Notes under the pieces: model-generated
What the model was told of the DNA's origin: nothing
The model's input: the letters and a program-made list of their open reading frames with translations, nothing else
The model's database searches: none
Program-made: the position numbers and the translations under genes
Part shown: in pieces, positions 1-8,032 of the stretch
Layout of the letters: each line of letters begins with the position of its first letter
Position numbering within the stretch: position 1 is the first letter of the stretch
NCBI GenBank assembly: GCA_030528565.1
Contig: JAUMYP010000008.1
Span: 3,486 to 67,485, forward strand
Direction of reading: 5' to 3'
Length of the DNA: 64,000 bases
Origin: Pseudomonadota bacterium
GTDB lineage: Bacteria > Pseudomonadota > Gammaproteobacteria > Xanthomonadales > Xanthomonadaceae

Positions 1-22
1 ACAGGTGGCGGTGGGCGAGCCG

Positions 23-85
23 CTGCGCTTGCACGCACCCACAAGGTGCGTGCGCAGTGGTGAGCGCCATGCACGGACGCATGGC
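23..85. repeat. two consecutive hairpins upstream of oleD (REP-like)
   Basis: Two perfect inverted repeats lie side by side. The first pairs GCACGCACC (31-39) with GGTGCGTGC (45-53) and is flanked by CTGC/GCAG (23-26, 54-57). The second pairs GCCATGC (66-72) with GCATGGC (79-85). This resembles the small palindromic intergenic elements common in Xanthomonadaceae. The reading frame here is open into oleD, but its translation is low-complexity Arg/His/Thr and does not resemble a protein, so I treat it as non-coding. Confidence 0.55.
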
Positions 86-127
86 CGGATACAACCGCCA
101 AGGACGGCTCCATGTGAGGACTATGAA

Positions 128-1126
128 ATGAAGATTCTGGTGACAGGTGGTGGGGGGTTCTTAGGCCAAGCTCTCTGCCAGGGCTTGCGCGCGCGCGGTT
201 TTGAGGTTGTCAGCTTCAACCGCAGCCATTACCCGGCGCTTGATGCCATCGGCGTTGCGCAAATCCAGGGCGATTTGGCCAGCCGCGATGCCGTGATTCA
301 TGCCGCCAGCGGCTGCAACGCCATCTTCCACAATGCCGCCAAGGCCGGCGCCTGGGGCAGCTATGCAAGCTATCACGCGGTGAATGTCACCGGCACCGAA
401 AACGTACTGGCCGCATGTCGTGCGCATGGCATCGGCAAGCTCGTTTACACCTCGACGCCCAGCGTGACCCATCGCGCCACCCATCCGGTGGAGGGCGGCA
501 CCGCCGACAACGTGCCCTATGGCGAAAACCTGAAAGCACCGTATGCAGCCACCAAACAGATAGCCGAAAAAATGGTGCTGGCCGCCAACAGCACAACGCT
601 TGCCACCGTGGCGCTCCGCCCGCGCCTGATTTGGGGCGTGGGTGATAACCATCTGCTGCCGAATCTGGTCAAACGCGCCCATGCCGGGAAACTGGCACTG
701 GTGGGCGATGGCCAGAACCTGATTGACACCACCTATATCGACAATGCTGCCGCTGCCCACTTTGCCGCCTTTGCGCATCTGGCACCCGGCAGCGCCTGCG
801 CTGGACGCGCCTACTTCATCAGCAATGGTGAGCCGTGGACGCTGGAAGCCACTCTCAACGCCCTGCTCAAAGCCGCTGGTGCGCCGCCGGTCAAGCGCAA
901 GATTCCGTTCCGCCTGGCCTATGCCGCAGGCTGGCTGGCAGAAAAACTCTGGCCGCTTATCCAGCCCGATGGTGAACCGCCGATGACCCCGTTCCTTGCC
1001 GAGCAGCTTGCCACTACCCACTGGTACAGCATGACCCCGGCACTGCAAGACTTTGGCTACCGCCCGCAAGTTTCCATGCAGGAAGGGCTGCGGCGACTGG
1101 CACTGGCTCATAAAATGCCCGCATGA
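128..1126 (+). CDS. oleD: OleD-like NAD(P)-dependent reductase (3-beta-HSD/SDR fold)
   Basis: The protein (332 aa) is an extended short-chain dehydrogenase. It has an N-terminal Rossmann glycine motif (TGGGGFLG, residues 6-13) and a YAATK active-site motif (Tyr and Lys four residues apart) near residue 140. The overall pattern fits the 3-beta-hydroxysteroid dehydrogenase/OleD group. OleD reduces 2-alkyl-3-ketoalkanoates in long-chain olefin synthesis, a pathway known in Xanthomonas and relatives. I chose ATG 128 because the Rossmann fold starts immediately after it; the longer open frame to base 5 runs through a hairpin repeat. The stop overlaps ubiJ by ATGA, so the two are probably co-translated. 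OleA/B/C genes are not in the window, so the olefin role is inferred from family resemblance; it could be another sterol-dehydrogenase-like SDR. Confidence 0.75.
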   Translation: MKILVTGGGGFLGQALCQGLRARGFEVVSFNRSHYPALDAIGVAQIQGDLASRDAVIHAASGCNAIFHNAAKAGAWGSYASYHAVNVTGTENVLAACRAHGIGKLVYTSTPSVTHRATHPVEGGTADNVPYGENLKAPYAATKQIAEKMVLAANSTTLATVALRPRLIWGVGDNHLLPNLVKRAHAGKLALVGDGQNLIDTTYIDNAAAAHFAAFAHLAPGSACAGRAYFISNGEPWTLEATLNALLKAAGAPPVKRKIPFRLAYAAGWLAEKLWPLIQPDGEPPMTPFLAEQLATTHWYSMTPALQDFGYRPQVSMQEGLRRLALAHKMPA

Positions 1127-1746
1127 ATATTTCTTTGCCCTTCAATTGGAAAGTCCCGGCAGGCCGCGCCCTGCAATTGGCTCTGAACCGTGCGCTGGCG
1201 CTGGATGAGGACACGCGCACGGCGCTGGCCACCCTGCAAGGCCGTCAGGTGCAATTACATCTGCAATCGCCGCCGTTGGCACTGGCCATCACCGTGATGG
1301 ATGGCGCGCTACAGGTAGGGCCGGCCAATGGCGAGGCGGATTTGTCGGTGCGTGCCAGCCTGTCGGCGCTGTTGCGGCAATTGCCGCCGCTGCGTCGTGA
1401 TGATGCCGCGCCGGTCGGGCAGTTGCGTATTGAGGGCGATGCCGAACTTGCACGCCGCCTGCAAAAACTGGCTCAAGGCTTTGAGCCGGACTGGGCCGAA
1501 CCATTGACACGGGTATTTGGCGATGTGCTGGGCATGCAGATTGCCAATGGCTTTGCTTTTGCCCTGCGCCGCGCCAAGACTGCCGCACAGGGCTTTGCCG
1601 GTGACAGCGCCGACTGGCTCACCGAGGAATCGCGCGTAGTGGTGGGGCGTGAGGAACTTGCCGCCTTCCATGATGATGTTGATGCCATCCGCGATGATGT
1701 CGAACGTCTGGCCGCACGCATTGCGCGGCTGGGAGCTGGCGCATGA
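1123..1746 (+). CDS. ubiJ: UbiJ, SCP2-domain ubiquinone biosynthesis accessory factor
   Basis: This 207-aa protein has an SCP2-like lipid-binding domain in its N-terminal half and a charged C-terminal helix ending in a coiled-coil-like segment (about 180-205). UbiJ belongs to the cytosolic Ubi complex and binds ubiquinone precursors through SCP2. Gene order supports the call: ubiB follows with a 4-bp overlap. In E. coli ubiJ sits between ubiE and ubiB; here the upstream partner is an OleD-like gene instead of ubiE. Length matches the family (about 200 aa). The start ATG overlaps the oleD stop, indicating translational coupling. Confidence 0.88.
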   Translation: MNISLPFNWKVPAGRALQLALNRALALDEDTRTALATLQGRQVQLHLQSPPLALAITVMDGALQVGPANGEADLSVRASLSALLRQLPPLRRDDAAPVGQLRIEGDAELARRLQKLAQGFEPDWAEPLTRVFGDVLGMQIANGFAFALRRAKTAAQGFAGDSADWLTEESRVVVGREELAAFHDDVDAIRDDVERLAARIARLGAGA

Positions 1747-3410
1747 AGTCGGCACGCCGCATCTGGCGGATTGGCCGGGTATTGCTGCGTTATCGGCTGG
1801 ATGCGCTGCTCGATGGCACTGCGGCCGAGCGCTGGTTGAAGCTGGCGCGCCCGTTTGTGCCGCGCGCCAGCGCCGATGTGCAGGCCATGCCGCGCGGTCA
1901 GCGGCTGCGCATGGTATTGCAGGAACTGGGGCCGATTTTCGTCAAAGCCGGGCAAATCCTCTCCACCCGCCGCGACCTGGTACCCGCCGATGTGGCCGAT
2001 GAGCTGGCGCTGCTGCAAGACCAGGTCAAGCCCTTTGATGGCGATGAGGCGCGCGGCATCGTCGAGGCATCGCTCGGCCAAAGCATCACCGCGCTGTACT
2101 CGCGTTTTGACACTACGCCACTGGCTTCGGCCTCGATTGCCCAGGTGCACGCCGCCACCCTGCACGATGGCCGCGAGGTGGTGGTCAAGGTGCTGCGCCC
2201 CAATATCCGCAGCCAGATTGAGGGCGATATCGCCCTGCTGTACGACCTGGCCGCGGTGGTCGAGCGCACCCATCCACGTGCCGACAAAATCCGTCCGCGC
2301 GAAGTGGTGGCGGAAATCGAATCCACCCTGGCCGCCGAGCTTGACCTGCAACGCGAGGCCGGCAATGCCAGCGTGCTGCGCCGCAACTGGCTGGAAAGCG
2401 GCGACCTGTACGTGCCGGAAGTCATCTGGACGCATACCAGCGAAAAGGTGATGACGCTGGAACGGGTGCATGGTATCCACAGCGATGACGTGGCCGCACT
2501 CGACAATGCCGGCATCGACCGCAAGGCACTGGCTGCCAAGGGCGTGCGTGTGTTCTACCAGCAGGTATTCCGCGACAATTTCTTCCATGCCGATGCCCAT
2601 GCCGGCAATATCTGGGTGGACCCGGACCCGGCGCGCGCAGCCAACCCGCGTTTCATCGCCCTGGATTTCGGCATCATGGGGCAGCTCTCGCGCGCCGACC
2701 AGTATTACCTGGCCGAAAACTTCATGGCGATTTTCAACCGCAACTATCGCCGCATTGCCGAGCTGCATGTGGAGGCAGGCTGGATGCCCGCGCATGTGCG
2801 CATCGACGAGCTGGAAGCCGCCGCACGCGCCATCTGCGAGCCGTACTTTACCCGCCCGCTGTCGGAAATCTCGCTGGCCGAAGTGCTGGCCAAGCTGTTC
2901 CGCATGGCGCAGCGCCACCAGCTCACCCTGCAACCGCAGTTGATTCTGCTGCAAAAGACCCTGCTGAACATCGAAGGCGTGGGCAGGCAGCTCGACCCGC
3001 AAATCGACATCTGGGCAGTCGCCAAGCCGGTACTGGAAACCATCCTGCGCGAACGCTACAGCCCGCGCCGCCTGCTGCGCGAAGCCGGGCAACGCCTGCC
3101 CGAATGGATAACCCGCGCCCCGGACATGCCCGGCTTGGTGCACGACTGGCTGAAGCAGCAAGTCCACGGCGGCCACCTGATTCAGATGCAATCCGAAGAT
3201 GTGCGCCTGCTCTCCAAAGACCTGCACATCATGCAAAAACGCATGATTTCCGCCGTGCTGGGCGCAGGCCTCTTGATTGTCGCCAGCGTGCTGTACGGCC
3301 TCGATGCCGGTGGCCCACGGCTTGCCGGCATCCCCGTCGCCACCTGGATTGCCGGCCTTGGCGGCATCTGGGCATTGTTTGCCGCCTGGCCAAGACGGCG
3401 GGTGAGATAA
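1743..3410 (+). CDS. ubiB: UbiB, atypical kinase/ATPase of ubiquinone biosynthesis
   Basis: The 555-aa protein is an ABC1/ADCK/UbiB family member. The family's KxGQ motif is present as KAGQ (residues 68-71), followed by the RRDL-containing helix, and the kinase-like DFG occurs in '[10 protein letters not shown]'. Two hydrophobic C-terminal helices (about 500-520 and 527-545) fit the membrane anchor of UbiB. The protein is thought to use ATP to help extract or present ubiquinone intermediates to the Ubi complex. It overlaps ubiJ by 4 bp and ends the three-gene operon. A long open frame on the opposite strand (1473-3236) is a GC-rich shadow. Length is close to E. coli UbiB (546 aa). Confidence 0.95.
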   Translation: MKSARRIWRIGRVLLRYRLDALLDGTAAERWLKLARPFVPRASADVQAMPRGQRLRMVLQELGPIFVKAGQILSTRRDLVPADVADELALLQDQVKPFDGDEARGIVEASLGQSITALYSRFDTTPLASASIAQVHAATLHDGREVVVKVLRPNIRSQIEGDIALLYDLAAVVERTHPRADKIRPREVVAEIESTLAAELDLQREAGNASVLRRNWLESGDLYVPEVIWTHTSEKVMTLERVHGIHSDDVAALDNAGIDRKALAAKGVRVFYQQVFRDNFFHADAHAGNIWVDPDPARAANPRFIALDFGIMGQLSRADQYYLAENFMAIFNRNYRRIAELHVEAGWMPAHVRIDELEAAARAICEPYFTRPLSEISLAEVLAKLFRMAQRHQLTLQPQLILLQKTLLNIEGVGRQLDPQIDIWAVAKPVLETILRERYSPRRLLREAGQRLPEWITRAPDMPGLVHDWLKQQVHGGHLIQMQSEDVRLLSKDLHIMQKRMISAVLGAGLLIVASVLYGLDAGGPRLAGIPVATWIAGLGGIWALFAAWPRRRVR

Positions 3411-3427
3411 CTACTGAATTACAGCAA

Positions 3428-3448
3428 AGCCCCGGAAAAACCGGGGCT
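3428..3448. terminator. bidirectional terminator-like hairpin between ubiB and the convergent lipoprotein gene
   Basis: A perfect 8-bp stem, AGCCCCGG/CCGGGGCT, encloses an AAAAA loop. It lies 18 bp after the ubiB stop and 25 bp after the stop of the convergent gene. T-tracts on both sides are weak, so termination strength is uncertain. Confidence 0.7.
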
Positions 3449-3472
3449 CGGCATCGACAGCAGGCCTAGACC

Positions 3473-3988
3473 TCAGCCCACGCCGTTGCACCTGCGGCGC
3501 AGGAAATAATTGTCATCGTCAGTCACGTCCATCAGCTCTTCGCCGTCTGCGGACAGTTCAAAGCGCCAGTAAGTCAGCCACTGCTTCCCCTCATCAGGCA
3601 TGTCGGCAATGATGGCCAGCTGGTTGTCCCCGTTCAAAACAACCGCCTTGATATTACCCGTCTCGGTGAAGGCAATCGTATCTGCGGAAATGGTCATACT
3701 ACTGTCATCGTATTCGCCGGGCTTGAGGCATTTATGACTCCAGTCGCCACGAAACCTGGCCGGTACTTCGGCAACGGCGATGGCATCGGCCGCTTGCCCT
3801 GCACAATCGCAAACCGGCTCCACGGCCTGCGCTGCCGCATCCGCTTCAGCGCCTGCCTGCGCGGATACTTCCGCCACCTTGGGCGATGACGTTTCCACGG
3901 TTGCAGAGGACTCAGACTTCTTGCCCAGCGGACAACCGGCAAGCAGCAGCGTGGCCGCCAGCATCAGGGGAGCTGTAACCACACGCAT
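3473..3988 (-). CDS. small lipoprotein of unknown function
   Basis: The 171-aa protein starts with a type II signal peptide and a clear lipobox (LLAGC, Cys about residue 18), so it should be a lipid-anchored envelope protein. A Ser/Ala/Glu-rich linker follows (about 22-65) that holds a CDC pair, then a compact C-terminal domain rich in acidic and aromatic residues with two more cysteines. I chose ATG 3988 because it has a strong Shine-Dalgarno (AGGAGG) and starts the signal peptide; the frame stays open upstream into the divergent regulator. A good sigma70 promoter lies upstream. I do not recognise a named family for the C-terminal domain. It is divergent from a GbsR-like regulator and may share its control. 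Confidence 0.8.
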   Translation of the reverse strand: MRVVTAPLMLAATLLLAGCPLGKKSESSATVETSSPKVAEVSAQAGAEADAAAQAVEPVCDCAGQAADAIAVAEVPARFRGDWSHKCLKPGEYDDSSMTISADTIAFTETGNIKAVVLNGDNQLAIIADMPDEGKQWLTYWRFELSADGEELMDVTDDDNYFLRRRCNGVG

Positions 3989-4048
3989 CCGTGCCTCCTG
4001 TTTGATGGATGAAAAATTGTGCAAGCCAAACGCTCGCCTGTTTGCATG

Positions 4049-4077
4049 ACGATAGCCAGAGCAGAAACGACTTGCAA
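4049..4077 (-). promoter_or_regulatory. sigma70 promoter of the lipoprotein gene
   Basis: On the minus strand a TTGCAA -35 box (4072-4077) is followed, after exactly 17 bp, by a TATCGT -10 box (4049-4054). The predicted start is about 54 nt upstream of ATG 3988. It lies back to back with the regulator promoter, with -35 boxes only about 10 bp apart. Confidence 0.6.
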
Positions 4078-4086
4078 ATTTCACTA

Positions 4087-4114
4087 TTGACAGAAATTTC
4101 TGCAAGCGTATTAT
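4087..4114 (+). promoter_or_regulatory. promoter and putative operator of the GbsR-like gene; probable leaderless start
   Basis: A perfect -35 (TTGACA, 4087-4092) and a TATTAT -10 (4109-4114) are 16 bp apart. A perfect 12-bp palindrome, CAGAAATTTCTG (4091-4102), covers the end of the -35 and most of the spacer, a classic repressor position. The -10 ends 7 nt before the ATG and there is no Shine-Dalgarno, so the mRNA is probably leaderless. Autorepression by the downstream regulator is an inference. Confidence 0.7.
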
Positions 4115-4121
4115 CTGCCCC

Positions 4122-4646
4122 ATGCAACTGACTGATATCGAACGCCGCTTTATTGTCCACTGGGGAGAGATGGGCTCCGCCTGGGGCGTGAACCGCACCG
4201 TGGCGCAAATCCATGCGCTGCTGTTCATCCACGGTCAGCCGCTGCATGCCGAGGCCATTACTCAGACCCTGGGCGTGGCGCGCTCCAATGTCAGCAACAG
4301 CCTCAAGGAGCTGCTGAACTGGAAGCTCATCCGCACCACGCAAATCCTTGGCGACCGGCGCGATTACTTTGAAACCTCGGGCGATGTCTGGGAGTTGTTC
4401 CGCATCATCGTGCGTGGCCGCAAGGAGCGTGAATTCGACCCCACTACCGTGCTGTTGCGCGAGCTGGTCAGCCGCGAGGACTTTGCCGAGCAGTCGCCCA
4501 ACGCACAAGACCGGCTGCATCAGACGCTGCGTTTTATGGAAACCATCGGTAGCTGGAGCGATGAAATGCTGCGGCTCTCACCGCAGACGCTGGAGAAAGT
4601 GCTGCATCTGGGCGCCAGTATCCAGCGTTTTGTGCGCGACAAGTAA
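4122..4646 (+). CDS. GbsR/MarR-type winged-helix transcriptional regulator
   Basis: The 174-aa protein has a winged helix-turn-helix in residues about 25-85: 'VNRTVAQIHALLFIHGQPLHA' and then the recognition helix region around 'LGVARSNVSNSLKELLNWKLI'. The wing follows ('GDRRDYFET'). The helical C-terminal half fits dimerisation in the GbsR subfamily of MarR regulators. Such proteins often repress neighbouring transport or metabolic genes. A perfect palindrome lies in its own promoter, and a 10/12 match to it lies upstream of the next operon (4681), suggesting it controls itself and genes 4758-6854. The ligand is unknown. The start codon is ATG 4122, which appears leaderless. Confidence 0.85.
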   Translation: MQLTDIERRFIVHWGEMGSAWGVNRTVAQIHALLFIHGQPLHAEAITQTLGVARSNVSNSLKELLNWKLIRTTQILGDRRDYFETSGDVWELFRIIVRGRKEREFDPTTVLLRELVSREDFAEQSPNAQDRLHQTLRFMETIGSWSDEMLRLSPQTLEKVLHLGASIQRFVRDK

Positions 4647-4680
4647 CAAGCTGTTTTTTGCCCCTAAATTTCATTTTTAA

Positions 4681-4692
4681 CAGAAATTACCG
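4681..4692 (+). promoter_or_regulatory. second putative operator of the GbsR-like regulator
   Basis: CAGAAATTACCG matches the 12-bp palindrome in the regulator's own promoter at 10 of 12 positions. As in that promoter, it is joined to a -35-like hexamer (TTAACA, 4677-4682). A good -10 at the expected distance is not visible. It lies 34 bp after the regulator stop and 65 bp before the next gene. Confidence 0.45.
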
Positions 4693-4757
4693 TAGAAACA
4701 GCCAATCATGAAAGCCATCCATTCCCAATCCGTTTCCCACCACCCAGGAGCATTGCC

Positions 4758-5123
4758 ATGAATCTCCCGCTTTTTCTGCTGTCCATCACCATCGCCGTCA
4801 TCGCACCGCTGATTGCCGTGCGCTATCTGCGTCCGATTCTTGTCCGGGTACTGACCCGCCTCTGCCATGACCAGGCCAATGGCGCCGAGTTCTGGGTGCG
4901 CAGCGCCTACTTGCTGGCGCTTAGTGGCACGCTCATCCTGATGCTGCTGTTTGGCAATTTCTCTGAAACAGCCAGCCTGCTGGATGTACTGCATCGCGCA
5001 CTGCTGCTGGTTTGCTGCGGCGTGTTCATCAGCGTTGCCCTTATTGCCCGCAATATCTGGAAACAACTCATCGCCAGCATCAGCGCCCAAGCCCTGCCCC
5101 CCCAGATTCCCCGGGAGCATTGA
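4758..5123 (+). CDS. small inner-membrane protein, unknown function
   Basis: A 121-aa protein with about three hydrophobic segments (residues 5-27, 50-68, 77-98), probably in the inner membrane. A good Shine-Dalgarno (AGGAGC) precedes the ATG. It opens an operon of four closely packed genes: its stop is 2 bp before the SDR gene, and the following genes overlap. I recognise no catalytic motif and no named family. Its position suggests that it works with the SDR and DoxX-like proteins, possibly as a small partner subunit. Confidence 0.7.
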   Translation: MNLPLFLLSITIAVIAPLIAVRYLRPILVRVLTRLCHDQANGAEFWVRSAYLLALSGTLILMLLFGNFSETASLLDVLHRALLLVCCGVFISVALIARNIWKQLIASISAQALPPQIPREH

Positions 5124-5125
5124 CG

Positions 5126-6013
5126 ATGCGCACGCCCACGATATTGCTCTGCGGCGCCAATGGCTTTATTGGCCGCCATATCCATGCACGCTTGCGGCAA
5201 GCAGGTTTTCAGGTGAAAACCGCAAGCCGGCACGGTGAGACTCGCATCGACTTTCGCCGTGCCACCACTGCCGGGCACTGGCTCGATGCCCTGCACGGCG
5301 TGGATGCGGTCATCAATGCGGTCGGCATCTTGCGCGACAACCCCGGCCAACCGATGGCGATGATTCACGATGCCGCGCCACGCGCGCTGTTCGCTGCCTG
5401 TGCGCAACTGGGCATCCGCCGCGTGCTGCAAATCTCCGCACTGGGCGTGACCGAAGGCGATACCGCCTATGCCCGCAGCAAGCGCGCTGCCGATACGCAT
5501 CTGCTGGCGCTGAATGCACAAGGGCAGCTTGATGGCATCGTGCTGCGCCCCAGCCTGGTATTTGGCATGGATGGCGATAGCACCCGGCTGTTTCTGCGGC
5601 TGGCAAAACTGCCGCTATTGCCCTTGCCCAAGGCGGTGATTCGCGCCCAGGTACAGCCATTGGCGGTGTGGGAACTGGCCGAAGTCTGCAGCCGCTTGCT
5701 GCAAGACAAGCACGATACCGGCGTGCTGGAACTGGCAGGCCCGCAGGCGCTTGGCATGGGTGAATACATCGCCTGCCTGCGCCAGCAACTGGGCAAAACC
5801 ACACCGGCCAGCGTGCTGCCACTGCCCGATGCAATCACTCGTGTCGCCGCGCGCATCGGCGATGCGCTGCCGTTTTCGCCCCTGTTCAGCGAAGCCTTGC
5901 AGCTGCTGGCGCGCGATAACCGCAGCGAGGCCGGGCACCTTGCCCGTCTGCTGCATCGCCCGCCCTGCGCGCCTGATGCCTTCATCAGCACCTCCGCGGA
6001 GTTGCGCGCATGA
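5126..6013 (+). CDS. NAD(P)-binding SDR/epimerase-family oxidoreductase
   Basis: The 295-aa protein has an N-terminal Rossmann fold with the atypical-SDR glycine motif GANGFIG (residues 9-15). A conserved 'YARSK' Tyr-x-x-x-Lys-like segment follows near residue 115, and 'LRPSLVFG' is typical of the NDUFA9/complex-I-associated group. I chose ATG 5126 because the Rossmann fold starts there and GGGAG lies upstream; the longer frame runs through the previous gene. The next gene encodes a DoxX-like membrane protein. SDR and DoxX-like domains are often fused or adjacent, so the pair may act together in a membrane redox reaction. The substrate is unknown. Confidence 0.8.
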   Translation: MRTPTILLCGANGFIGRHIHARLRQAGFQVKTASRHGETRIDFRRATTAGHWLDALHGVDAVINAVGILRDNPGQPMAMIHDAAPRALFAACAQLGIRRVLQISALGVTEGDTAYARSKRAADTHLLALNAQGQLDGIVLRPSLVFGMDGDSTRLFLRLAKLPLLPLPKAVIRAQVQPLAVWELAEVCSRLLQDKHDTGVLELAGPQALGMGEYIACLRQQLGKTTPASVLPLPDAITRVAARIGDALPFSPLFSEALQLLARDNRSEAGHLARLLHRPPCAPDAFISTSAELRA

Positions 6014-6375
6014 ACGATAAAGACCTGAAGCTGTTGCGCCATAGCCTGATAGCGGTGTGCTGGCTGACCATCATCGCCAGCCTTGTGGAATGGAACGGCC
6101 AGAGCCTGGCCTTGCTGCAGGCAGGCGGCATCCAGTCGATGCCGTTGGCGCACAGCCTGATTGCCGCAGGCGTTGCACTCGACCTCATGCTTGCCTTGCT
6201 GTTGATGCTTTGGCCACGCCGCATCAGCTACCAAGTTTCCATGGCCGCCGTTATCGCACTCACGCTCACCGCCACCCTGCTACTGCCAAACCTGTGGCTG
6301 CACCCCTTGCAGCCGCTGGGCAAAAACCTGCCGATTCTCATCATCCTGTACATCCTGGCAAGACGTGCACCATGA
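6010..6375 (+). CDS. DoxX-like integral membrane protein
   Basis: The 121-aa protein contains four hydrophobic helices (about 12-27, 45-66, 73-93 and 103-117) and fits the DoxX-like family. This domain is frequently found C-terminal to SDR domains in single proteins. Here it is separate but overlaps the SDR gene by ATGA and the next gene by 4 bp, which indicates a tight operon with translational coupling. DoxX proteins are quinone-linked membrane components in some systems; the activity of this subgroup is not established. Confidence 0.75.
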   Translation: MNDKDLKLLRHSLIAVCWLTIIASLVEWNGQSLALLQAGGIQSMPLAHSLIAAGVALDLMLALLLMLWPRRISYQVSMAAVIALTLTATLLLPNLWLHPLQPLGKNLPILIILYILARRAP

Positions 6376-6854
6376 ACACCTATCTCATCATCAAATGGCT
6401 GCATATCCTGAGCAGCGTGCTGCTGGTTGGCACCGGCTTTGGCTCGGCGTTCTACATGTTTTTTGCCAACCGCAGCGGCAACCTCGCCGCCCAGGCCGTC
6501 GTCACCCGCCTGGTGGTACGCGCCGACTGGTGGTTCACCACCCCCGCCGGCATCGTGCAGCCCATCAGCGGCTTTTATCTGATGTCGCTGACCGGCTGGT
6601 CACTGTCCTGGGATACGCCGTGGATACTGGCAAGCCTCATCCTCTACGTTATCGCCGGGCTATGCTGGCTGCCGGTGGTCTGGCTGCAAATCCGCATGTC
6701 AGACATGGCCGAGCAAGCCCTGCGCGAAGGCAGGGAACTGCCCGAAAAATACTTCCGCTACGCACGGCGCTGGGAGCTGCTTGGCTACCCCGCCTTTATC
6801 GCCATGCTGGGGATTTACTACCTGATGGTGAACAAGCCGCTGTTGTGGGGGTGA
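6372..6854 (+). CDS. DUF2269-family integral membrane protein
   Basis: A 160-aa protein with four or five transmembrane segments and the features of DUF2269: N-terminal 'KWLHILSSVLLVGTGFGSAFYM', a central 'DWWFTTPAGIVQPISGFYL', and C-terminal 'YRYARRWELLGYPAF'-like sequence. DUF2269 proteins often sit beside SDR/DoxX genes. His10 in the first helix and other polar residues in the membrane segments could bind a cofactor, but this is unproven. It ends the operon that begins at 4758, and its stop lies 5 bp from the stop of the convergent gene with no clear terminator between them. Confidence 0.8.
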   Translation: MNTYLIIKWLHILSSVLLVGTGFGSAFYMFFANRSGNLAAQAVVTRLVVRADWWFTTPAGIVQPISGFYLMSLTGWSLSWDTPWILASLILYVIAGLCWLPVVWLQIRMSDMAEQALREGRELPEKYFRYARRWELLGYPAFIAMLGIYYLMVNKPLLWG

Positions 6855-6859
6855 TGTGA

Positions 6860-7288
6860 CTATTCGTGATGATAGATATGCCCGCATTTGAGGCAGAGCC
6901 ACTCATTTTCCCAGTACGCCATCAACTCCGGCCAGACTTTGTTGTTAAAGGTATAAACGCGATATGCCCAGTAACCACACAACGCGATGACCGCACTTGA
7001 AAGCAAAAACCACTTGCTGAATGCAGAGGTATAAACCCACAACAGCCAGGCCAGAAATCCCAGAAACAAGGCAAACACATATCGCTGCTTGGCTGGGGGC
7101 GCGGCTCTGTATGCCAAAGTTGAGCGCGATATCCCCGTTGTCTGCGTACTGGCCACTCCAACGCCCAACCCACCTCCACCTATACCTATTCCTGTGGTAC
7201 GACTCGTGGCGCTGATGTTTTGAGTGCCGCCCTCATAGACGACCTGCAAACGCTGAGTGTTATCTGAATGGCATTTCTCACATTGCAT
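6860..7288 (-). CDS. membrane protein with split N- and C-terminal zinc-ribbon cysteines
   Basis: The 142-aa protein has a CEKC motif at residues 3-6, a Gly-rich linker (GIGIGGGGLGVGV, about 33-45), two transmembrane helices (about 70-87 and 91-110), and a C-terminal CLKCGHIYHH motif. The two CxxC pairs could together bind one zinc ion, with both termini on the cytosolic side. The fold and role are not known to me; similar zinc-ribbon membrane proteins are annotated only as hypothetical. An AGGGA Shine-Dalgarno supports the start. It is convergent with the DUF2269 gene and 32 bp downstream of the next gene, with which it is probably co-transcribed. Confidence 0.7.
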   Translation of the reverse strand: MQCEKCHSDNTQRLQVVYEGGTQNISATSRTTGIGIGGGGLGVGVASTQTTGISRSTLAYRAAPPAKQRYVFALFLGFLAWLLWVYTSAFSKWFLLSSAVIALCGYWAYRVYTFNNKVWPELMAYWENEWLCLKCGHIYHHE

Positions 7289-7320
7289 GAAAATTCCCTA
7301 TCAATGAAAACAAGCTGGAC

Positions 7321-7899
7321 TTAGTACGAGCTGACTCTGGAAATCATCCAGATGCCATCAGGCTGTCGTGTCAGGGTAAAAAATCGCTCAGTACTTTCAC
7401 CGCTTTGCTCGGATACATACTGCACACGGAAGGAAAAAGCATTGCGCGCCTCCAGCTTCCAAGCATCCACCCTTTGCACATCAAGACACAGCGAGGAACT
7501 ATGATGTTCCATGAGAAAGTTGGCGCTGATGAAGTCTGAATGCACCCCCGGAGCCTTGTAACGTGCAAGCTGCTGCCTTGGAGATGAAAAATTGCAGCTT
7601 GTAATCAGCAAAATCCCGGAAATCAGCTCTTTGGCTTCTTGATACAGGGCTTCGACTTCTTCTGATTTTCCCGGTGCGTTCATTGCCTGCACCATGCGCA
7701 TCAATTGCGCATCACTGGGCTGGGCATCCAGCATCCCGCCCCTTGCAGCAGCTGCATTGTTGCCCACAGAACCGCCTGCCAGTACACGGTTAACGCGCTC
7801 AAGTCCGCTGTTGATACGCTCAAGTATGTTCTGCGCTTGTATTGGTTCCGCTACCCCCAAGCCGAGCACAGCCAGCAAACACAGCTTCAGTGCCTTCAT
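7321..7899 (-). CDS. secreted protein of unknown function
   Basis: The 192-aa protein begins with a Sec signal peptide (about residues 1-22, cleavage near IQAQ). A central region follows, and a C-terminal beta-rich domain ends in 'GIWMISRVSSY', reminiscent of NTF2-like or DUF-type periplasmic folds. I chose ATG 7899 over an ATG five codons upstream because GGGAG sits at correct spacing and the signal peptide starts there. Two cysteines (LITSC and SLCLD) might form a disulfide in the periplasm. Codon use is slightly less GC-biased than in the housekeeping genes around it. No function can be assigned. Confidence 0.7.
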   Translation of the reverse strand: MKALKLCLLAVLGLGVAEPIQAQNILERINSGLERVNRVLAGGSVGNNAAAARGGMLDAQPSDAQLMRMVQAMNAPGKSEEVEALYQEAKELISGILLITSCNFSSPRQQLARYKAPGVHSDFISANFLMEHHSSSLCLDVQRVDAWKLEARNAFSFRVQYVSEQSGESTERFFTLTRQPDGIWMISRVSSY

Positions 7900-8032
7900 G
7901 TTCTTCTCCCTCATTACCGATACTTGCTTGCCCCATCATTGAGCAAGCCACGACAAATAAAAACACAAAGGTTTCATAAAAACAACTCAATAGGTTTTAT
8001 GCGACACACGCGCTTGCGTAAGTTGCCTGACC

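Noticed and set aside
1473..3236. 587-residue open frame on the minus strand
   Set aside because: It lies wholly over ubiJ and ubiB, which have clear family motifs. Its translation is His/Gln/Ala-rich with no domain, as expected from GC codon bias.
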